Positions 1-8,064 of a stretch of DNA of 41,121 nucleotides are shown here, one piece after another (position 1 is the first letter of the stretch; every line of letters starts with the position of its first letter). Location of the stretch: assembly GCA_018223105.1 (NCBI GenBank), contig JAAEYY010000028.1, positions 3,482 through 44,602 on the forward strand, given 5' to 3'. Source of the stretch: a bacterium (GTDB lineage: Bacteria > Bacteroidota > Bacteroidia > NS11-12g > UBA9320). Made by a program: the position numbers and the translations under genes. Under the pieces are notes generated by a model. The model ran no database searches. It saw nothing but the letters and a program-made list of their open reading frames with translations, and was not told the origin of the DNA.

Positions 1-648
1 GAAGGTGCTCGTCCCGCAGTCTTAATTATTCACGAATGGTGGGGACTCAACGACTACGCCAAAAGAAGAGCTAGAGAATTAGCAGAGTTAGGTTATATGG
101 CTATGGCCATTGATCTTTATGGAGATGGAAAAACAGCAGATAATCCAAAAGATGCCGGTGCATTAGCCGGACCATTTTATAACAACACCGACATGGCTCA
201 ATCTCGATTTAGAGCTGCTGTAGACAAGTTAAAAACCTACCCTCAAACTGATCAAGATCAAATTGCGGCTATTGGATACTGTTTCGGTGGAGCTATGGTG
301 CTCAACATGGCTCGCCTGGGAGAAGACCTGGACGGTGTAATCAGTTTCCACGGAAATTTAATCGGAGTTCCGCTCAAGGAAGAATTGCTCAAAGCCAAAG
401 TTCTAGTTCTACACGGCAACGACGATCAATTTGTAAAAACAGAAGAAGTAGCTAAATTCAAACAACAAATGGATTCCATCAACGCTGATTATGAATTCAT
501 CGGCTATCCCAACGCTACACATGCCTTCACCAATCCAAACGCCACAGCTACCGGTGAAAAATACGAAATTCCCATTGCTTACAACGCAGAAGCAGACACT
601 GCATCTTTTAAAGAAATGAAACAGTTCTTTGAGGGATTGTTTGAGTAA
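1..648 (+). CDS. Dienelactone hydrolase family protein, 5' end cut by window
   Basis: An alpha/beta hydrolase of the dienelactone hydrolase (DLH) family, which hydrolyses small ester or lactone substrates; the true substrate cannot be read from sequence. The open frame runs from base 1 without a start, so the N-terminus (signal peptide or first strands) lies outside the window. The visible part begins with a beta strand leading to HEWWGLN, typical of DLH. The nucleophile is Cys in the motif GYCFGG (codon 94 of the visible frame), the acid is probably Asp in GNDDQF and the base is His in NATHAF, so the Cys-Asp-His triad is complete. The first in-frame ATG at 97 is too late to be the start because conserved DLH sequence precedes it. 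The next gene starts 79 bases downstream with its own -7-like box, so the two are probably transcribed separately. Confidence 0.9.
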   Translation, partial: EGARPAVLIIHEWWGLNDYAKRRARELAELGYMAMAIDLYGDGKTADNPKDAGALAGPFYNNTDMAQSRFRAAVDKLKTYPQTDQDQIAAIGYCFGGAMVLNMARLGEDLDGVISFHGNLIGVPLKEELLKAKVLVLHGNDDQFVKTEEVAKFKQQMDSINADYEFIGYPNATHAFTNPNATATGEKYEIPIAYNAEADTASFKEMKQFFEGLFE

Positions 649-702
649 TATAGATTACGGTAAAATTTTATTCATTCGGTAATAATAGACGTATTTAAAT
701 GG

Positions 703-710
703 TATATTTG
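703..710 (+). promoter_or_regulatory. Candidate -7 box of the toxin-antitoxin operon
   Basis: TATATTTG matches the Bacteroidota -7 consensus TAnnTTTG exactly and lies 17 bases before the antitoxin ATG. No clear TTG -33 element is seen at the usual 18-20 base spacing, so only the -7 half is supported. Confidence 0.5.
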
Positions 711-727
711 TACGTATTGCATCAGTA

Positions 728-976
728 ATGGACACCAAATTAACATTGAAGCTTAATCAGAGCGTAATTGAAAATGCTAAAAAGTATGCAGCTGAAAAAA
801 ACATTAGCCTTTCTCGGCTCATTGAAGCATATCTTAAAGCACTAACATCCTCTGAAAAGAACGCAGAGTTCGAAATTTCACCATTTGTGAAGAGCATTGC
901 TACAGGTAAGTCAGTGCCATCGGAAATCAATGCTAAAAAAGAGTATTCTGATCATCTAATGGATAAATACGAGTGA
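728..976 (+). CDS. DUF6364-like antitoxin
   Basis: An 82-residue protein resembling the DUF6364 family of small DNA-binding antitoxins. The N-terminal half, starting MDTKLTLKLNQSVIENAKKY, looks like a ribbon-helix-helix unit: a short basic strand, then helix A, then NISLSRLIEAYLKAL as helix B. The C-terminal half is charged and low in structure, as expected for the part that wraps the toxin. The stop codon overlaps the start of the PIN toxin gene by four bases, which implies translational coupling. By analogy with VapBC modules it probably neutralises the toxin and represses its own promoter. The family assignment is from memory of sequence patterns; the RHH fold is inferred. Confidence 0.8.
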   Translation: MDTKLTLKLNQSVIENAKKYAAEKNISLSRLIEAYLKALTSSEKNAEFEISPFVKSIATGKSVPSEINAKKEYSDHLMDKYE

Positions 977-1398
977 GAGTCTTCCTCGACACCAACGTAA
1001 TGTTAGACCTTCTAGGCGAACGACAACCGTTCTACGATGACATTGCAAAAATTGCGACACTATCAGAAAAAGGAATACTTACCATTGTAGTCTCGCCAAT
1101 TTCATTCGCCACGGTCAATTATTTTATTACAAAATTTGAAAATAGAAAATCAGCCAGAGAAAAACTCAGGAAATTCAAAATTCTATGTCAAGTGGCAACA
1201 ATACATGAGCAAACTGTAGAAAAAGGTTTAAACTCTGAATTCAAAGATTTCGAAGATGCATTGCAGTATTTCAGTGCCACAGAATCAAACTGTGAAATAA
1301 TCATCTCAAGAAATGCTAAAGATTTTAAGTCATCATCTTTACCTGTAATGACTTCTAAAGAATTTTTAAAAGCTTTTAGCAGCTTATTACACAAATAA
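973..1398 (+). CDS. PIN-domain toxin (VapC-like RNase)
   Basis: A 141-residue PIN-domain protein, probably the endoribonuclease toxin of the module. PIN RNases use a cluster of acidic residues to bind metal and cleave RNA. Visible are Asp6 and Asn8 in FLDTNVMLDLL, the central acidic group KDFEDALQY (Asp95) and the C-terminal RNAKDF (Asp117), in the order expected for the PIN_3-like subgroup. The start is GTG at 973; this GTG overlaps the TGA of the antitoxin gene (GTGA). The second classical acidic position near residue 43 is not obvious (ISFATVNYF), a pattern I associate with this subgroup rather than with decay. No terminator follows; the downstream stretch carries repeat-like sequence and then the tRNA-Val terminator on the opposite strand. 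Confidence 0.88.
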   Translation: MRVFLDTNVMLDLLGERQPFYDDIAKIATLSEKGILTIVVSPISFATVNYFITKFENRKSAREKLRKFKILCQVATIHEQTVEKGLNSEFKDFEDALQYFSATESNCEIIISRNAKDFKSSSLPVMTSKEFLKAFSSLLHK

Positions 1399-1410
1399 TC
1401 CTCATCCACC

Positions 1411-1466
1411 ATAGCCTTGGCAAAGGTAGGTCTGCATTCGCCGTCTCCGCCAGTTGGCAGATCCTG
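1411..1466. repeat. Repeat-like palindromic segment after the PIN toxin gene
   Basis: Just after the toxin stop codon, positions 1413-1425 (AGCCTTGGCAAAG) match the reverse complement of 1644-1656 at 12 of 13 bases, so the two copies form an inverted pair flanking tRNA-Val and its terminator. Positions 1431-1463 add small palindromes (TCTGC...GGCAGA and GCC-AGTT-GGC). No convincing gene lies between 1399 and 1525. This may be a member of a dispersed repeat family, but that cannot be tested within one window. Confidence 0.4.
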
Positions 1467-1525
1467 TTTTTTATCACTCCATACTTCACTCATAAGTTAG
1501 CCAACTGATGGACTCGCACCGGAGC

Positions 1526-1558
1526 AAAAAAAAACCCAGACCGCTTGCGCGTCTGGGT
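1526..1558 (-). terminator. Rho-independent terminator of tRNA-Val
   Basis: Read on the minus strand, 1558-1534 forms an 8-bp stem (ACCCAGAC / GTCTGGGT) around a 9-base loop, followed directly by a run of nine T (1534-1526). It lies 9 bases after the tRNA 3' end, so it fits as the tRNA terminator. On the plus strand it could also stop transcripts leaving the toxin gene, although it lacks a T tract in that direction. Confidence 0.9.
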
Positions 1559-1566
1559 CGTCTAGG

Positions 1567-1641
1567 TGGGCGATATTGGATTCGAACCAATGACCCTCTG
1601 CTTGTAAGGCAGATGCTCTAAACCAACTGAGCTAATCGCCC
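1567..1641 (-). tRNA. tRNA-Val (anticodon UAC)
   Basis: The minus strand folds as a complete 75-base tRNA including the discriminator A: acceptor stem GGGCGAT / ATCGCCC, a D arm with TAGCTCAGTTGG, anticodon stem TCTGC / GCAGA around the loop CTTACAA (anticodon TAC, decoding GUA and related Val codons), and a T arm with GGTTCGAATCC. The 3' CCA is not encoded (the next bases are CCT) and must be added by the CCA-adding enzyme. It is a single tRNA gene with a terminator 9 bases downstream and a likely promoter about 210 bases upstream. Confidence 0.97.
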
Positions 1642-1649
1642 TTCTTCGC

Positions 1650-1721
1650 CAAGGCTTCGAAGGGTATAGACCCTATCGTTAACTTGGACTTTTTTTTCAA
1701 GACTTTGAAGGGTGTGCACCC
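1650..1721 (-). repeat. Two direct 24-bp repeats in the tRNA-Val leader
   Basis: Positions 1650-1673 and 1698-1721 are identical at 19 of 24 bases and spaced 48 bases apart. Each copy contains CTT(C/T)GAAG next to a mini-hairpin GGGT-NNNN-ACCC. They lie in the presumed 5' leader of the tRNA-Val transcript. The loop bases differ while the GGGT/ACCC stems are kept, which suggests that the hairpin rather than the exact sequence is retained. Function unknown; a role in leader folding or processing is a guess. Confidence 0.55.
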
Positions 1722-1851
1722 AATTCTATCTTGAACTCTATTTTAAAGCTTTGAAAAAACGTAAACTTTCTTGCTTCAAAACTGCTCAAACCCTTAGTGG
1801 GCTTGAGGCCTCCGTAACAATACGCAACGCATACATTGCGAAGGAGGGCTG

Positions 1852-1882
1852 CAAATATAATTTTCCTGTTCAATTTCCAAAA
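1852..1882 (-). promoter_or_regulatory. Bacteroidota-type promoter, probably of tRNA-Val
   Basis: On the minus strand TTTTG (1882-1878) is followed after 18 bases by TATATTTG (1859-1852), a full match to the -33/-7 consensus for this phylum. It points towards tRNA-Val with no convincing gene in between, giving a leader of about 200 bases. The rest of 1642-1851 holds only the repeats described separately. Confidence 0.65.
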
Positions 1883-1984
1883 CAGCTTTTTAAAAAAATA
1901 ATTGAGTGGACACCATAATGTGCATTGTGAATTCGTTTCTTAATAACGCACGGTTTATAAAACGACCTTTGCTATCCTCTCGAA

Positions 1985-4441
1985 TTGAAGAAAGTATTAA
2001 AAATATCCGCACTACTACTCGGAGTCATCTTTCTAGGACTCCTCGGCTTTGGGATTTACTTCAAAACCCAAATTAAACCCATCCTCATTGGTGAACTTAA
2101 CACCCAACTCGATGTAAAAGTAGATGTATCCGATATTGGAATCTCAGGATTTAAGAAATTCCCAAATCTCGGAATAAAATTCTCAGATGTTGTCATTGAA
2201 GAATCTCAAGAACACTACAAAACAGACCTGCTAAAAGCAGATGAACTCTATCTCTACGTAGATCTCAAAAAACTGTGGAATAAAGAATATGTCATAGACG
2301 AGGTTGAAATAAAAAATGGTGAAATTCATCTCGCCGATCTTAAATCAGGCAGCAACTACGAGATTTTTAAGTCAGATACCTCAAACTCTGAAGCAGTGAG
2401 CTTCGAAATTGATAAAATGAGGTTTGTCAACGTAAAAGTTGACTATCAACACCTGCCTTCTCAATTTGTCTCTTCAGGAACATTCAAAAACATGAAAACC
2501 TCCCTGAAGTATTCAGAAGAAAAAACGGCACTCAAACTCGATGGTGATCTTTTCGTTGACCTCATAGAGCAATCGGGTGAAGTTTACCTTAAAGAGAAAG
2601 ACACCAAGCTCCTCACTGCAATCGACCTGGAAGAAGAGTATACTAAAATCACCATACAGCCTAGTGAACTTGCTGTTGCAGATGTAGAACTCAGCACTTC
2701 AGGTGTAATTTTCAATAAAGACATAGTAGAACTCGACATTGCATTTGCAAACAAAGAGGCACCTTTAAAATCGATCCTCACCATCATCCCGGCCTCCTTG
2801 CAAGAGTCTTTTAGTCACCTCGACCTTGCAGGAAAAGCAGAACTGGAAGGCTACTTTAAAGGCGCTATAGACGATCATCACAATCCTTCATTTGGTTTTA
2901 CTTACGATATTAAAGATGCCAAGGTCAACATAAAAGACCAAAACATGGCCATCAATAATGTGAATGCTTCCGGAGAACTGTCCATCCCCAACATGGGCAG
3001 CATGAAAACGGCTTGGGTGAAATGCAAATTAGGTTCAGCTTCTTCGGGCTCAACTAAGCTTAACGGAAACATCTATGTAAAAAACTTCGATCTCCCTTAC
3101 ATTCAGTGGGACGGCCTCGCAAGCATGGATGCGCGAACCGCATTAGCACTAATTGATTATAAAGACTTAAAAATATCTTCCGGCCACCTTTTGGTAGATG
3201 GGAAACTCAGTGTGCAAATCGATCCGAACAAAGGCGAAGCACTTCCAAATAGCTTGAAATATGTAGGTAAGGTGACCGCTAAAAACGTCAAAGGGAAGGC
3301 CTACAATCCGGACCTGGATCTAAAAGACTTCGACTGCGAAATCTCTGCAGATAATCGTCAAATGGTGATCAAATCTTGTCAGCTTAACTATAACAACACA
3401 AAAGCTTCGTTAATTGGATACATCCAAAATTCGGATGATATGTTCTCACATAACTCTTCAACGGAGATTGTGGGTGAATTGAAAGTGGCCGGCCTCAACA
3501 TCAACGAACTTTATGGTAGTTCAGAAGACAGCACTGCGGAAATCAGCTCTCAGCTTTTCCCTTACCGACTCAAACTTCGAACTCAGTTCACAGATTTTAA
3601 ATACAACGATTTCACAGCGCAAAGACTCTCCGGCACACTTAAATCCAACAAAAGATCATTTGAAATGCCGGATTGTGAGATTACAGCGCTTGAAGGTGAG
3701 TCTACCGCTAGCATCAAATTTCTAACCATAGGAGAAAATTATTTGTTGGATGTGAACTCTAAACTGAACGGCATTAACGTGAAAGAACTTTTCAAACAGT
3801 TCAATAATTTTGAGCAGAGCGAAATCACAGATCAACATATCAGCGGTAAGCTTTCAGGTAAAATTATGGCCAAAGTAATTCTAGATCGCAACTACGAACC
3901 TGTGATGGATAAGCTTTACGCTAAAGCGGATGTAGAGGTAGTTAACGGAGAGTTAAACGGTTATGAACCTTTACAAGAATTAAGTGCATTTGTAGAAGTA
4001 GACGACCTTAAAAATGTGAGGTTTAATTCACTAAAAAATACCATTGAAATTTTTGACGAGACCATTTACATCCCAAAAATGTTCATTGGTAATAATGCCC
4101 TCAGTCTTGAACTAGAAGGAACTCATAACTTCGATAATTACATGGAATACCGTATGAGTATCAGCCTTGTTGAGTTATTAGCAGGAAGGTCTAACTGGAT
4201 CGCGAAAAAGAAAGAAAAAAGGATTGAAGAAAATAGAGATGGCGGACTAACAGCCTATATAACTATGGTGGGAACACCGGATGATCTCAAAATCTCTTAC
4301 GACAAGGCCGCCGCCAGAGAAATCATTGCCGAAGAGGTAAAAAAAGAAAAGAAAACCTTTATCAAAGTTTTAAAAGGTGAAACTGTAATTGATGAGGACG
4401 AAGATGATATCACCAATTATAATGATATCTGGGACGAGTAA
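1985..4441 (+). CDS. AsmA-like envelope protein
   Basis: An 818-residue protein of the AsmA-like/DUF3971 group, inner-membrane-anchored periplasmic proteins now linked to lipid transport between membranes. Residues 5-27 form one N-terminal membrane segment, followed by the typical start of such proteins (FKTQIKPILIGELNTQLDVKVDVSDIG), long beta-rich stretches, and a C-terminal AsmA-like region (about 600-760) with GELNGYEPLQELSAFVEVDDLKN. The tail is strongly acidic (DEDEDD), and I see no second membrane helix. The start is TTG at 1985: no ATG lies nearby upstream, the frame gives the anchor immediately, and a near-consensus -7 box (GACCTTTG, 1964-1971) sits 13 bases before it. The stop codon directly abuts the end of hemW on the other strand. 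The lipid-transport role is inferred from the family. Confidence 0.82.
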   Translation: MKKVLKISALLLGVIFLGLLGFGIYFKTQIKPILIGELNTQLDVKVDVSDIGISGFKKFPNLGIKFSDVVIEESQEHYKTDLLKADELYLYVDLKKLWNKEYVIDEVEIKNGEIHLADLKSGSNYEIFKSDTSNSEAVSFEIDKMRFVNVKVDYQHLPSQFVSSGTFKNMKTSLKYSEEKTALKLDGDLFVDLIEQSGEVYLKEKDTKLLTAIDLEEEYTKITIQPSELAVADVELSTSGVIFNKDIVELDIAFANKEAPLKSILTIIPASLQESFSHLDLAGKAELEGYFKGAIDDHHNPSFGFTYDIKDAKVNIKDQNMAINNVNASGELSIPNMGSMKTAWVKCKLGSASSGSTKLNGNIYVKNFDLPYIQWDGLASMDARTALALIDYKDLKISSGHLLVDGKLSVQIDPNKGEALPNSLKYVGKVTAKNVKGKAYNPDLDLKDFDCEISADNRQMVIKSCQLNYNNTKASLIGYIQNSDDMFSHNSSTEIVGELKVAGLNINELYGSSEDSTAEISSQLFPYRLKLRTQFTDFKYNDFTAQRLSGTLKSNKRSFEMPDCEITALEGESTASIKFLTIGENYLLDVNSKLNGINVKELFKQFNNFEQSEITDQHISGKLSGKIMAKVILDRNYEPVMDKLYAKADVEVVNGELNGYEPLQELSAFVEVDDLKNVRFNSLKNTIEIFDETIYIPKMFIGNNALSLELEGTHNFDNYMEYRMSISLVELLAGRSNWIAKKKEKRIEENRDGGLTAYITMVGTPDDLKISYDKAAAREIIAEEVKKEKKTFIKVLKGETVIDEDEDDITNYNDIWDE

Positions 4442-5566
4442 TTAAATAAACAGATCTGCGGCTATTCCATCAGCAAAAAGCATCCCTTTCTGTGTTAAAT
4501 ACACCACATCATCCTGAATCCTAATTTCTTCATTCCGAATCCGCTGCTCCCATTCTGTTTTGTTATGATGTTTTAAGTTAATGCCAAAATCATCCTCAAC
4601 TTTCCCTAAATCTAAGCCCCATTTTGTTCGAAGCGAGGTCATGATACGTTCATTAATCTTATCGCTTAAGCTCAGTACTTCACTCTCCCGAGGAACAATA
4701 GATTGAGCAAAGGATTCAATGTATTTTTTATTGTTCGAAACATTCCAATAGCGTTCGCTACCCGTAAAACTATGTGCTCCCGGGCCAATCCCCAAGTAGA
4801 GTTGATCTTGCCAATACGAAGTATTATGCCTGGAATAGGATTCACCTTTTGCAAAATTGGAAATTTCATACTGCTCCCAATCGCCAACCATTTTCTTCTG
4901 TAGTGCTTCAAAATGCAATTGAGATAAATTCTCATCAGGCTCTTTGTATCTATCTTGTCTCACAAGCTTGGCATAAGGCGTTTGTTCCTCCAATGTTAAG
5001 CTGTATGCAGAAAGATGATCGATAGGCCAGCTCATTACCTCTGTAAGCTCACTCTCCCATTGTTCAAGACTTAATCCCGGAACCGCGTAAATCATATCAA
5101 TATTGATATACTTAAATCCAACTCCTGCCGCATTTATAACCGAAGATTTGGCCTCTTCACTTCTATGCACCCGGTTCATCCATCCTAAGATTTCATCATC
5201 CAAACTTTGAACCCCTATACTTAATCTATTTACACCGGATTCAGCCAATTCCTTTAAATATGCCAGCCCGAGATCATCCGGATTCGCTTCAAGGGTAACT
5301 TCAGCATTCTTGCTAATATTAAAATACTTAAAACACTGATTCAGAATTTGGTCAAGTTCCTTCTTAGAAAGCAAACTTGGTGTTCCTCCACCGAAATAAA
5401 TACTGCCTATTTCCGTTGATTTGCCAAAGAAATCGGCATTGAGTTCTATTTCCTTGCAAATGGCAGCAACTAATTCAGTCTTATTCCTTTGATCCACGCT
5501 AAAATGGAAATCACAATAGAAACAGGCTTGTTTACAAAAAGGAATATGAATATAGATTCCGGCCAT
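4442..5566 (-). CDS. hemW: Radical SAM heme chaperone HemW
   Basis: A 374-residue radical SAM protein, often annotated as oxygen-independent coproporphyrinogen III oxidase but belonging to the HemW type, which binds heme and delivers it to haemoproteins. The [4Fe-4S] motif CX3CX2C is Cys11, Cys15 and Cys18 in HIPFCKQACFYCDF. The HemW signature HNxxYW is present as HNTSYW at His247-Asn248, and it separates HemW from true HemN. YFGGGTPS (58-64) is the usual SAM-binding glycine segment. Length is normal for HemW. A box TATTTTTG (minus strand, 5578-5571) ends four bases before the ATG, so the transcript probably has almost no leader. It is convergent with the AsmA-like gene (no gap) and divergent from the BamA-like gene. 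Confidence 0.93.
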   Translation of the reverse strand: MAGIYIHIPFCKQACFYCDFHFSVDQRNKTELVAAICKEIELNADFFGKSTEIGSIYFGGGTPSLLSKKELDQILNQCFKYFNISKNAEVTLEANPDDLGLAYLKELAESGVNRLSIGVQSLDDEILGWMNRVHRSEEAKSSVINAAGVGFKYINIDMIYAVPGLSLEQWESELTEVMSWPIDHLSAYSLTLEEQTPYAKLVRQDRYKEPDENLSQLHFEALQKKMVGDWEQYEISNFAKGESYSRHNTSYWQDQLYLGIGPGAHSFTGSERYWNVSNNKKYIESFAQSIVPRESEVLSLSDKINERIMTSLRTKWGLDLGKVEDDFGINLKHHNKTEWEQRIRNEEIRIQDDVVYLTQKGMLFADGIAADLFI

Positions 5567-5602
5567 TGTGCAAAAATATGCTGGAATAGCATCTACCTTT
5601 GA

Positions 5603-7348
5603 ATGGTTTTGAGACTTCTTTCCATATTATTCATGCTCATTGCTGCGAGTACCGCATTCGCTCAAACACAAATCGTCTGTTTAAGTAGTGAAGATGGAGT
5701 GGAATGCTCGGAATATATCGATAGCTTTCAAACTGAATTATTGTTGAAAAACTGGAGGATGCAACAAAGGGCTGAAGGTTTTTTAGCATCAGGAGTAGAT
5801 TCAAGTTTTACAAAAGGAGATAGCCTCATCTATTACCTCTCGAAAGGAACCAAATTCAATTATATTAATATCACTTCCAATAATTTCACGCTAGGTTCAG
5901 AAGAGTATTTCCCTCAAAAAAAACTCAGCTACAAGCAGTTCAATTCAAACAGCAAAAGATTGCTCGACTTCATGGAGAATAATGGTTATCCATTTGCATC
6001 CATCAGGCTGGATTCCGGTCAAATTAATAAAGATACCATTCAGTTCTCGGTATTTTTTGATCCGGGCGTTCAAATACTCTACGACACTCTTTCAGTATTG
6101 GGCAACAGTAAATTATCAAAAAACTACCTCTATAACTTTCTAGACATAAAGCCAGGCGAACTATACAACGAACTAAATGTCAAGGCTATAGATAAGAAGA
6201 TTCGAAATTTGCCTCTGGTTAAGGTTAACGCCCCCGCTAAAATTTACTTTTTTCAAGGTTTAGCAAGAGTTCAGCTCAATATTGATGAACGCGTCACAGA
6301 TCGCTTTGATGGAGTGGTTGGAGTAGCACCAAACTCAGCCAACAGTGAAGACAATTCGCTTTTGGTTACCGGTGAGCTCAATGTAGAATTGAACAACCTC
6401 TTTGGAAGCGCTAAGCAATTAGAACTTCATTGGAGAAATTACCTTCAACGATCACAGCTATTAGATGTTGGATTCACCTATCCTTATCTCCTCAACACAA
6501 AGCTCGGTATCCATGGAGAGTTTAATTTGAATAAGTTCGATACCATCTTCGTAAACCTAAATAGTAAAATCGGATTCAGATATCAGTCTCAAGGAAACAA
6601 TTACTTTCAGGTCTATTACCAATTTACAGGAAGCAATCTGCTCACGGTAGATACCGGTGCTGTAAGATCTCAGAAGCGGATACCGACCAATAACCCATTT
6701 CGCATCGACAATTATGGCCTAGCGGTTTCTCAATCGGATTTCGACTACCTCCCAAACCCGCGGAAAGGTTACTCTATTTATACTGATTTTGCAATTGGCT
6801 TAAAGCAATTACAACGCGATCTTCAAGTAGAATCCGTTGCCTTCCCTAACCCCGATGGACCCGGAACTATTTCAATTTATGACACTTTAAATCTTCGCAG
6901 TTTAAGGGCCAGGGTTGAATTCAAAGGTATATTTCATATTCCCCTGTTCAAGCAAAGTACATTGGTGCAGAAAGTAGGTTTCTCCGCCATTTTTGCAGAT
7001 CAGATTTTATTTAATGAACTCTATAATTTTGGGGGATTTGCTACGCTGAAAGGTTTTGATGAAAATGAAATATTTGCAAGCAAGTTTTTACGCTACACCC
7101 TAGAATACAGATATTTAATCTCTCAAAATAGTAATGTAGGTTTGTTTTTTAACGCTGCCGCGATAGAGAATAAATTAGAAAATTCTAATGATTTGATTTA
7201 CGATATTCCCTATGGATTTGGAGCTGTTGCAAACCTTGAAGTAAGAAACGGTGTCCTGAGTTTAGCATATGCACTAGGATCGCAACAAGGAAATCCCATA
7301 CAATTTAGAGCTGCAAAATTCCACTTTGGAATAGTGAATTTCTTTTAA
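5603..7348 (+). CDS. BamA/TamA-family outer-membrane protein
   Basis: A 581-residue outer-membrane protein of the Omp85 superfamily (BamA/TamA/D15 type). The first ~20 residues are a signal peptide ending ASTAFAQ. About 60-215 look like two POTRA units (for example FVSVFFDPG-type strands followed by GNSKLSKNYLYNFLDIKPGELYN). From about 225 onwards the sequence alternates as in a 16-strand barrel and ends in the aromatic FHFGIVNFF. The Omp85 loop-6 motif (L/V)RGF appears as LKGF at residues 482-485 within GGFATLKGFDENE. It is shorter than BamA (5 POTRA), so a TamA-like or accessory assembly role is more likely than the essential BamA. The -7-like TACCTTTG at 5594-5601 is one base before the ATG, so the start may instead be TTG 5609. 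Confidence 0.85.
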   Translation: MVLRLLSILFMLIAASTAFAQTQIVCLSSEDGVECSEYIDSFQTELLLKNWRMQQRAEGFLASGVDSSFTKGDSLIYYLSKGTKFNYINITSNNFTLGSEEYFPQKKLSYKQFNSNSKRLLDFMENNGYPFASIRLDSGQINKDTIQFSVFFDPGVQILYDTLSVLGNSKLSKNYLYNFLDIKPGELYNELNVKAIDKKIRNLPLVKVNAPAKIYFFQGLARVQLNIDERVTDRFDGVVGVAPNSANSEDNSLLVTGELNVELNNLFGSAKQLELHWRNYLQRSQLLDVGFTYPYLLNTKLGIHGEFNLNKFDTIFVNLNSKIGFRYQSQGNNYFQVYYQFTGSNLLTVDTGAVRSQKRIPTNNPFRIDNYGLAVSQSDFDYLPNPRKGYSIYTDFAIGLKQLQRDLQVESVAFPNPDGPGTISIYDTLNLRSLRARVEFKGIFHIPLFKQSTLVQKVGFSAIFADQILFNELYNFGGFATLKGFDENEIFASKFLRYTLEYRYLISQNSNVGLFFNAAAIENKLENSNDLIYDIPYGFGAVANLEVRNGVLSLAYALGSQQGNPIQFRAAKFHFGIVNFF

Positions 7349-7383
7349 GTAGAATTTACAATATTTAATCACCTTTGTAACGG

Positions 7384-8052
7384 ATGTTGATCGAATTACT
7401 GCTAAGACCACAAACTCCGGCGTATTTGCGAATTGCCGGGCTGCTGTTGATGCTCTTGGCGCTTATCTTCTTTTCGATTAGTCCGGGGCTGCTAACCCGA
7501 AATCGCGTTCTAGCAACTTTGCCCGTACAGCGATTTAAATGGGCCAGTGAAACTTTCCTCAGTTCTACCTTTAACAGAGGAGTATCAATAGCCATGGTAA
7601 GTCTGGCTTTCGGCATATTTATCTACTCTCACTTCATGAGTTCTAGTCTCGCATTTTTCGAAAATGAGGCACTAAATTTTTCTGTCTTTTTGATAGTAAT
7701 TGCAGCACTTGTTGGTCTTAAACTACTGACAATGAAGACCTTTTTCTTTGTTCATGACCAAGAAGAAATAGGAACAATGGTAATAGACTTCCAATATGCT
7801 TACAATTTTCTTCTTTCATTAATTTTAGTCATTGTTATCGCTGCCGATCTTTATTTCTATAGACTCAGCAACTCTCTGTATATCACTGCATCTATAGTAG
7901 TAGGCATTCTTTTTTTAATGCGCTTGATGGGCAGCATCTTATTACTACTTAATAAGTTCACCTACCCGATAATCAGTCTTTTTATTTATCTTTGCGCCTT
8001 CGAAATTGTACCTATGTTGGTAATTGCGAAGGTCATTTTTGTTAAAAGTTAA
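7384..8052 (+). CDS. DUF4271 multi-pass membrane protein
   Basis: A 222-residue integral membrane protein of the Bacteroidota-specific DUF4271 family; function unknown. About six hydrophobic segments are visible (roughly 18-36, 68-84, 98-112, 138-158, 165-185 and 197-217), with a short cytoplasmic or periplasmic loop HDQEEIGTMVIDFQYAYN between segments 3 and 4. A near-consensus -7 box (CACCTTTG, 7370-7377) precedes the ATG. The gene is followed after 9 bases by the HemD-family gene, a pairing I recall as common in this phylum, so the two are almost certainly one operon. Confidence 0.85.
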   Translation: MLIELLLRPQTPAYLRIAGLLLMLLALIFFSISPGLLTRNRVLATLPVQRFKWASETFLSSTFNRGVSIAMVSLAFGIFIYSHFMSSSLAFFENEALNFSVFLIVIAALVGLKLLTMKTFFFVHDQEEIGTMVIDFQYAYNFLLSLILVIVIAADLYFYRLSNSLYITASIVVGILFLMRLMGSILLLLNKFTYPIISLFIYLCAFEIVPMLVIAKVIFVKS

Positions 8053-8064
8053 GGAGGTAAATTG
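8051..8064 (+). promoter_or_regulatory. Strong Shine-Dalgarno before a TTG start
   Basis: AAGGAGGT (8051-8058) is a near-perfect anti-16S match, and TTG follows at 8062. Bacteroidota genes seldom use Shine-Dalgarno sequences, so this site both supports the TTG start of the HemD-family gene and stands out from its surroundings. It overlaps the stop codon of the DUF4271 gene, giving tight coupling. Confidence 0.75.

Noticed and set aside
1188..1493. A 101-residue minus-strand frame across the toxin gene end and the repeat segment
   Set aside because: It lies mostly antisense to the PIN toxin gene and runs into the repeat-like segment; it has no recognisable motif and no promoter.
1712..1918. 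A 68-residue plus-strand frame in the tRNA-Val leader
   Set aside because: It overlaps the tRNA leader repeats and the minus-strand promoter, with no homology signal or start context.
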